Origin: Cyrtodaria siliqua
Lineage: Eukaryota; Mollusca; Bivalvia; Adapedonta; Hiatellidae
Length of the DNA stretch: 64,000 bases
Reading direction: 5' to 3'
Assembly (NCBI GenBank): GCA_037043455.1
Contig: JAWPHD010001145.1
Coordinates: 248,001 to 312,000 of the forward strand
Within the stretch, counting starts at the first letter, position 1. Each line of letters starts with the position of its first letter. This document shows positions 57,401 to 64,000 of this stretch, piece after piece. Both the position numbers and the translations under genes were made by a program. Below the pieces are notes generated by a model. It made no database searches and had not been told where the DNA came from. It saw only the letters and a program-made list of their open reading frames with translations.

Positions 57401-58108
57401 TCTACATATAATGATAACTGGACCGCATATAATGGTTTATCTACTACATACAATGACTTAACTATCGCATATAATGATTAATCTACTGCATATGCATACT
57501 TTCCTACCACATACAAATATTTATTTACCACATATAATTAAGAATGCACTGCATAGTATGTATGTCTACCACATATAAAGGGAAATGCCCCGTATATATT
57601 AAGCGGCAATATCACATAACAGTCATGGCGTTTCATACCTGTGCATTATATTTCCTTTATGACGAAGTAAGAAGGTGTATTAAACACATGGATACTAACC
57701 TATTTCGTATTTCTTTGTCTTAATTGTTTCATCTCTTGCCCTTTTAATTTCTCGCATTGGCAGAGCGTACCTAGATGGATTTCCCTTTTCTATCAGTGTG
57801 GAAAGACTAACCATTTGAGTCGTAGGAGGACTTGTAGTACAGATCTCATCGCTTTGTGGACTCCATTCACCTGTTTCATCATTGCGTACTACTCTTACTT
57901 GGAAGATATACTTTGTATCAGCTTTTAATTTCTGTATTTCAGCCCTTGGACGAAAGTATTCATTATGATCGTTTGTCCACCTATCCTTGCTGAACACATC
58001 TTTGAAACGTAGCTCATAGTAATCCTTGTTATCTGATGTACACGAATTCCATTGAAGTGTCACAGAATCAGCATTTTTTTTGATAGCTATCGGTTTTCCT
58101 GGATTATC
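54427..58108 (-). CDS. Host gene: FN3 plus P-loop GTPase, three exons, 5' end missing
   Basis: Exon a (58108-57700, acceptor tatatag, donor gttagt) carries a fibronectin-III domain (VTLQWNSC, YELRFKD, KYIFQVRVV). Exon b (56671-56490, donor gtaagt) has the P-loop GETGTGKST. Exon c (55797-54427) has the DTPGFGDT switch, TLVTFADG, coiled coils and a Cys-rich patch (CITCNVTCHRPC...CMQCPGKC), ending in TGA at 54427-54429. The exon lengths 409, 182 and 1371 keep one frame, 653 residues in all. The switch and P-loop resemble AIG1/septin-like GTPases. I know this architecture as an uncharacterised family expanded in molluscs and fishes, perhaps immune-related. Upstream exons were not found up to 64000; it may be a partial copy. 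Confidence 0.8.
56300..56400. repeat. CCGT/CCAT microsatellite in intron
   Basis: Runs of gtccgtccg and atccatcc in the intron between exons b and c of the GTPase gene. A dispersed repeat tail lies just before it (56210-56270). The other intron (56672-57699) has only a weak catataatga-type repeat at 57390-57560. Confidence 0.75.
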
Positions 58109-61100
58109 CTATATAATTTAAAAAAGATATGTCGTCTTATAAACGGATTTAGAGTATGAAAGGAAAAAAATTGAAATCGCCGAGCACGATATATATAAAA
58201 AAATGTCGCAGTCTTTATTTCATCGAGAGAGTTTATGAACTGTGAAGAATGCTGGCAATCGTTCACGCCCTCTAGCCCCGGGTTGAGCAGAACTCAATAT
58301 TGTAAATATCAATAGTACAAACATTTGAGACATTCCGAAGATGGTGTGCATATGACAGTGAACATGCAGGCATGTAGCGTGCAATACTCATTTACTCACG
58401 TGAGAAAACTTTTCAAACGAAGGCTCAAAAAATAACAACTCAATAAAAAGGAGAGCCATAATTTTCAGTTTTAAGGTGAATGAAATGTTGAGGAATAATG
58501 GTATTTTCGACAGGATTTAAATCTTTCATCCTGACCCTAAAATACACCAGAAGTCACGTACGAGCGTTTATTTTTTTAAAAATTCCCGGACCCCCACCCC
58601 CTCGAGGGGGACAACCCCCTCCCGCACCTTTCCCCGTGAGTAATTGAGTAATTGAAATTTTGGTCATTCTACGCCCCTAACATGAAACTTTCATTGTGGT
58701 ATTTTCATACTATTCTACGGCCAGCGTCATATGGTCCCAGAAGTAGCTCGGGGAACATCCCGATCTAAGTGGGATAACTAACAATATCAAATTTAAGGTC
58801 ATCTATCTTCTCCATTTTCAATCGATAAATCTTAATCAAAAAAAGAAGAGTCAGTGTTAGAAAATCTAGCTTTATTGAGTTGAGATTCTTTAGGATAGAT
58901 GCTATTAACCATAGTAAAACAGAATGGGTTGTCAATGTTCAATATGTCATCCAGCTACCGAGAAGTGTCATTAAATGCTTCAAATCACTTTCCTAGCAAT
59001 ACAAAACAAAGTCCGCGAATAAGAGTTGCATAGTTCGTACCCAAAGGGATACTAACAATTTATCTATGAACTTTAGTTTCAAAACTGACGAAAAATATTA
59101 TCTTATAGCAATGCCACTAGTCTTCTTGTCTTAAATGTCGTTAGTAAAAACGCTTTAATATTGTCAGAGCCAAAAATGTCGTTTCTTTCGCCAGTCAAAG
59201 GCTTTTTAAATGAGAGCAATACATTTGTCTTTGATAAGGGTGATGTGTTAAGTATGTATACAGTGTTGAAAAGTCATAAGTACTTACGGATGAAACGTTT
59301 ATTGCAAATATTATCAAGAACGTCTCCTAAATTTCAATATGACCAAATAAATTAATCCTACAGTTATCATAAGTGTTATCAGAATATTGTTTAACGTGTT
59401 AACGCGACCTTTAACGGCCATACGACAAGACGTTAAATGTTTTTAGTAAGGCAGGCACTAGAATTAGAATTAAAGTGGGGTATATAAAAGAGTATGAGAG
59501 TGGACCTTTGGAAACGGCCGAACACAATAAATACGAAATATTGCAGTCTCGCTTTGATTGAGACGTATATAAGCCTGTTTGTTTAATGTAGTAATCAAGT
59601 ACATAGTTGAACGTTTGTTTTGCATTTTGTCTGCATCAGCCTTGAAAGCATATACGCTTGGAAACAACATCCTTAGTGGATTGAACGGGAGAATACACTT
59701 AGTGCTCTCGAGTTCCATAAATAAAAACGTTGAAGTAAAGAAGGCATCAATGATACATGTAATAGTATTAGTTGCTTTATATTCAGTACATAATACACAT
59801 TTTCTATGCAATTGCTGAATTCCCGATTTCAAATTATGCAACAAAAATCTAGTTCTTGGAGGAAGTATAGAGGGGTAAACTTTATAAAAGATCGTTGTTG
59901 TTGCTGTTTGTTTCTGTGCTTCTGTTTGACTTTGGTCCTTGAATGCTACATTTCCTGTTCGACTTTTATATCTACTTTATGAGTGATGGTCTGGGCTGAT
60001 TCTAAGAGCTTCACGCTTGAGTGCTTAAGTTTATTTATACATGTGATTGATTGAGACAGCTTTAAACTGAATGATTTAACATTTCCGATTAAGACGCCAG
60101 TTCTTATTCAATAATATATGAAAAAAAGTATAAAAGTCGTACAGGAAATCCGGCTTTAACAGAACACAGTATAACCCCAAAACACGTAAAACGACATACA
60201 TGAATGGCAATGTTAATAAGGAATAATGGCATATGACGTCACAAAAATGGTTGACAATAGGGCTACCGCCTTGGAACAGTCAGTAGCAAAAAAGGCCGCT
60301 GGGGTTTAAACCAGGTTCTAGTGTGTACCAAACCTCACACTTATGAGTATGAATTTAAGAATGGACTTTTTCCAAGTAGAAAGGGAGTTCGTTGCGCATG
60401 TTCTCTACGTAACCACTATGTACTACAATTCTCAATGTATTGAGCGATCGGGGCACGACACGCATCAAAATCTATCACTGAAAGCAAACTATACTTTGGA
60501 CATTTAGAAAACAAATGATGAACATGTTTATCTACAATATGACCAGCCGGGCCATAGTTAAAACAAATGATAGTTCTAATCGGCTTTTTCTGATTGTAGC
60601 AAATAATTTTAATTGTCCATAGTTTCGAATATTTTGGAAACAATAATATGATTATCTCAAAATAGGCATGTCCATCATACCCTTATTAAAATATAGCATT
60701 TTTAGAAAATATCTGACGTGATCAGAATCCTAGTCAATGTGGTTATCAAAGAACCTTTAGTGTATAGCTTTGTTTTATTGAAGCAGTATTATATACATGT
60801 AGTTAGTTTCTGTACTTATTGCTATTGTGTGTTCTTCCTAGACGATCAACTTCAGCGAAGAAATGGACAAAGATTTGAAAAGTTTAAGCATAAAGTACTT
60901 TCCAGACTGTTTAAAATAGTATATAGATAAGCGCATTAATGGTTACACGTGATTTACGTTTGATATTTTCGTCTACGAACTGAGAAAAGAAAATATAGAA
61001 ACATATCAATGATACGGTCTTTTGAAATATTCCCTTGTTGATAAACACCAGTGATACGGTGTCTGAACGCTTTTTTACCTACTTCAACTCCAATATATTT

Positions 61101-62461
61101 AAGTGTTTGGTGCCATTGTCACCATAAATGATATATTCCATTGTTTAAACAGTGATCATATTATTATCGAAACTAATGCCTGACTACATACGATTACTTG
61201 TATTGTATTAAGTTCACGAAATAGAACTTATAAAGATAGACCTGTTTGTCCAACATATTGTATACCACAACAGCTGATTTACATGTGGACATGCAAGATA
61301 AATAATTACAATAACTGCACCATTTAGCATTGCACGTACTTATAGACGAAAATACCCTACGACGTACTACACGATTTCTGAAAGGAGACTCAATGCGAAG
61401 TTTCCTTAAACTAGGAGATTCAAGAAGAAAACATATTGGAAGGAACATGAAAAAAGTTTGCTGAATGAAGTTTAAAATTGTCAGGAGTAAATGTGGTTTA
61501 GATTTCATTAAAATACTTATATTTGCAATCCCACCCAAACTCCCATCCTCATACACACTACACTACAAATTGGTATTCGTCCCCGAATTTCCAGAAACAA
61601 AAACTTTGAAATCGCTTGGACAAGTCAGGCTCTTATAAAAATAATTTTGCTAGTAAACAAAATTTTGTTTTGGCCCGTAACACTATTAAAGCATTGTTTA
61701 TTAACGCCAATTTAGATAATTATACAGCATTACTGTCATCGCTTAGCAGATATCGTTTGCCTATTTGTTGTAAAACATTACGCATGCATTACATCTGTAA
61801 GAAATTCAATTAAAATGATTTAGACGTAATTTTACCAAAATTACAGGCGTCAAATAGTTGGTTACTATTTAAATTGTCAACTAGGCGGAAACCACAAGAA
61901 ACGTAGCAGTAATTTGAAGCGTAATATGCAAATGACTTACGCCTGGAATAATTTACGGGTGTGATTTAGGCAGACGTAAAACACAAAGATGACGGGCGTC
62001 TCTTAGTAAAATGACGCGAATGAACTAAACGGAAACTAGCAGGAATTTGAGGCGTAATATGCAAATGAGTTATCATTTATCAGAAAAAAAACATCATGAA
62101 CTTTGTGTACCACCAACAATTTATTAATAAATGAATAAAGCAGCATCAATTAGCTAACTAAATCATATAAAAGAGATACACATTTCATGTTATCCAGTCA
62201 GGTTTTAATATACGCTTATAAATAGTGTTGAAATATTAGTAGTACAGATTATGTCTGTATATATAAAACAATGTAATATGTATTCTTACCTCAGACTGCA
62301 TTGTTGTTAAATATTGCGTTTGTGTTAGGTTTCGACTAACCGTCTAATTGAATATGTTTTACTAAATATATATGTTACATTGTCCAGATATACACATACA
62401 GTCCACACACAATGTGGGATGGTAACACAGTATTAATAGGTTAAAATGAACATTGTTTACA

Positions 62462-62600
62462 GGGGCGTAGCTGTGCCTAAATCAGTGTGTAGGCATAAAG
62501 TCTAGGGGTTCGGGGGCATGCTCCCCCTGAATGTTTTTTCAGAAGGCAGGCAAATCCTGCATTCTGACGGTATTTTAAGCAGCAAACAATATGTTTTTAA
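62462..62600 (+). mobile_element. hAT-like transposon end fragment
   Basis: caggggcgtagctgtgcc, followed by ggggttcgggggcatgctcc, is the style of terminal sequence common in invertebrate hAT-type elements. No matching end or transposase nearby. Confidence 0.4.
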
Positions 62601-62670
62601 CCCCCGATTTTAAGCTTTTTTAATCTGCGATTTAGCCACAAAAACATCGGAACAAAATAACATATATTCT

Positions 62671-62870
62671 AGCATGGTCGGTGACTTTTCCTTTGATGAA
62701 TGCAGAGCAATAAATCGTTTAATTTAGGTAACTAAAGGGGCGTGTCTATGCCGTACTACAACTACCGGATATTGCTATGACGTCACAGTGTTACTAAGTA
62801 CACCATGCTACGCCCATCTCGGTGTTTAAATAAGCCAACTCGCTGAGACCAGACTCTATCTATTACTTAA
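62671..62870 (+). mobile_element. MITE-like element, second copy
   Basis: Matches 37970-38250 (gcatggtc.gtgac, ggggcgtg, cgtactacaactacc, gacgtcacagtgttac) but lacks one arm of the hairpin. Confidence 0.7.
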
Positions 62871-63611
62871 TATGAATACTTACTTTCTGAAAATCTTTCG
62901 AAATTTTGCACAATTATATAAATAATCAGTTGTAAAATATGCCTGCGTAAGATGTTAAAGTCCAAAATGATGCCCGTCATCTAAGTTACACCTTTCGCCA
63001 GGCGTCATTTTCACATTTTTACTCCTCTATCAAGAGACGTCAAAGTCATACCATTCCGTCTCCTGCTCGAAGACGCTTGGAAAAAGAGAATTACGCCTAA
63101 AAACAGTTGGAACCCGTCTGCTTTACGCATGGTTTCCGTCCGTTTTTATCATACAGGCGGGAAACCGGAAAAAACCAAGCTGGACTGTTTAAAAGAGTGA
63201 TTTCCGTTGTCTATGTATATGATCATTGAGCAAGCGTTCTTACCACAAGCCTAACGTGCAATCTCTTTGATGTTTCAATTTAAATCTGCCGTATGATATG
63301 TGAGAGTAAACATACACTCAAGTGATATGAAAACGCAACAAACAAATGTCTAAATATATTTTTCATTAAGAATGGCATAGCCTTAAAATTTTGAACACAT
63401 ACATAGCTCGATACACTTGATCCATTTTGACTGAATTTAATCAGCCCATATTACCGTAAAATCACAATAGCTAGGTCCGCTTCGTTTTCCTCGTGCGTCC
63501 CGTGCACATTTACCATGTGGTCAAATCGATTGAAATTTTATTTCAGTACATGTGTAACACACCTACAAATCATAATTTCAATAAATTGTTGGATACTTTT
63601 AAATTCGAGAG

Positions 63612-64000
63612 ATGCCACGGATAAATAACGCAGACCGAAATCGGATTTTGGGACTTTTGGAAATTGGAATTACGCAAACGGAAGTCGCTAGACGTTTTAA
63701 CGTCAACCGATCGACAATTTCGCGGTTGCTTCAGCGATACAATCGTACCGGTACCGTGTCGGACCGTCCTCGACCTGGGGCGATGCCAGTTACGACGCCA
63801 CGTCAGGACGTTTACATTCGTCAACGTCATCTACGTTATCGTAAACTTACGGCGACGTCAACTGCAAATATAGTCGTTGGGACAAGGGGTCGCCCTATCC
63901 ATCGAAACACAGTGGCTAAACGATTGCGTTATTACGGAATAAGGTGCCGGCGGCCAGCTAAAGTTCCCGTACGTCGGGATGGACGTCGGGTGCGTCAACG
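63612..64000 (+). CDS. Tc1-like transposase, 5' part, cut by window edge
   Basis: From ATG 63612 the frame is open for 129 codons to the end of the window. It encodes a paired-type DNA-binding region: a first helix-turn-helix (GITQTEVARRFNVNRSTISR), the linker RTGTVSDRPRPG, and a second helix-turn-helix ending in NTVAKRLRYYGIR and RRPAKVP. This is the start of Tc1/mariner transposases of the Tc1 branch; the DDE catalytic part lies outside. GC content is clearly higher than nearby sequence, which fits a recent arrival. Confidence 0.85.
   Translation, partial: MPRINNADRNRILGLLEIGITQTEVARRFNVNRSTISRLLQRYNRTGTVSDRPRPGAMPVTTPRQDVYIRQRHLRYRKLTATSTANIVVGTRGRPIHRNTVAKRLRYYGIRCRRPAKVPVRRDGRRVRQ

Larger units (their letters stand above)
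58109..63611. other. Repeat-scattered region without a supported gene
   Basis: Recognisable pieces: dispersed family copies at 59925-59985 and 60235-60340 (ggttgacaatagggctaccg, ccttggaac), an inverted-repeat element across about 61820-63190 (agatgacgggcgtct near 61990 against the reverse near 62975), a hAT-like end and a MITE copy listed separately. A C/G-rich patch lies at 58585-58640. Short frames have no motif I can name. Confidence 0.45.

Noticed and set aside
59470..59844. Frames on both strands over the same stretch
   Set aside because: They mirror each other, include dispersed-repeat phrases and show no conserved domain.
61194..61556. 120-residue minus frame with Cys and basic residues
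   Set aside because: No recognisable motif and no supporting context; probably chance or relic.

Overview
The window looks like nuclear DNA of an invertebrate animal, most likely a bivalve mollusc. The clues are a spliced host gene (fibronectin-III plus P-loop GTPase), many tRNA-headed SINEs, Tc1/mariner, pogo and Ty3 relics, a direct-repeat family carrying the phrase 'agggccataactc' that I associate with bivalve genomes, and roughly 12 kb of minisatellite. There is no bacterial-style operon structure outside one inserted element.

Layout. 1-14.4 kb holds fold-back elements, a mariner relic, two minisatellites (42 bp and 36 bp periods) and a Ty3-type reverse transcriptase relic that was split by a SINE. 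14.4-36.9 kb is one long array of a 21-bp repeat. A 14,742-bp Polinton/Maverick (polintovirus) sits inside it, at 20162-34903, with 348-bp terminal inverted repeats (one mismatch) and a perfect 6-bp target duplication, caggat, taken from the satellite monomer. 36.9-41.1 kb carries a 36-bp and a 33-bp minisatellite. 42.2-43.5 kb is a decayed pogo/Tigger element. 44-45.7 kb holds a bivalve-type tandem repeat and a short inverted-repeat element. 45.8-51.9 kb is a four-copy tandem duplication with a unit of about 1.7 kb. 54.4-58.1 kb contains three exons of the only clear host gene, on the minus strand. The right edge cuts an open Tc1-like transposase.

The Polinton. Minus strand: protein-primed DNA polymerase B (broken), a 109-residue protein, a two-helix membrane protein, and a Pro-rich/acidic conserved protein (broken). 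Plus strand: a zinc-ribbon protein resembling the late transcription factor VLTF3, packaging ATPase, a coiled-coil fibre-like protein, penton, a small basic protein with two adenain-type cleavage motifs, double jelly-roll major capsid protein (broken), a hydrophobic repeat protein, adenain-like protease (frame broken at its start), zinc-ribbon plus phospholipase A2 (stop), integrase with chromodomain (two stops), and a coiled-coil protein running into the right terminal repeat. Together these supply replication, integration, capsid building, maturation and membrane-penetration functions, so the element descends from a virus-like ancestor; this copy carries about ten disabling lesions.

The most interesting signal is regulatory. 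Eight of fourteen element genes carry TCTA (usually TAATCTAA) in an AT-rich stretch 15-21 bp before the start codon, like the late promoter described for CroV and the virophage Mavirus. Polymerase and the 109-residue gene instead share a different upstream block of about 32 bp. With a VLTF3-like gene present, this suggests two-phase transcription encoded by the element.
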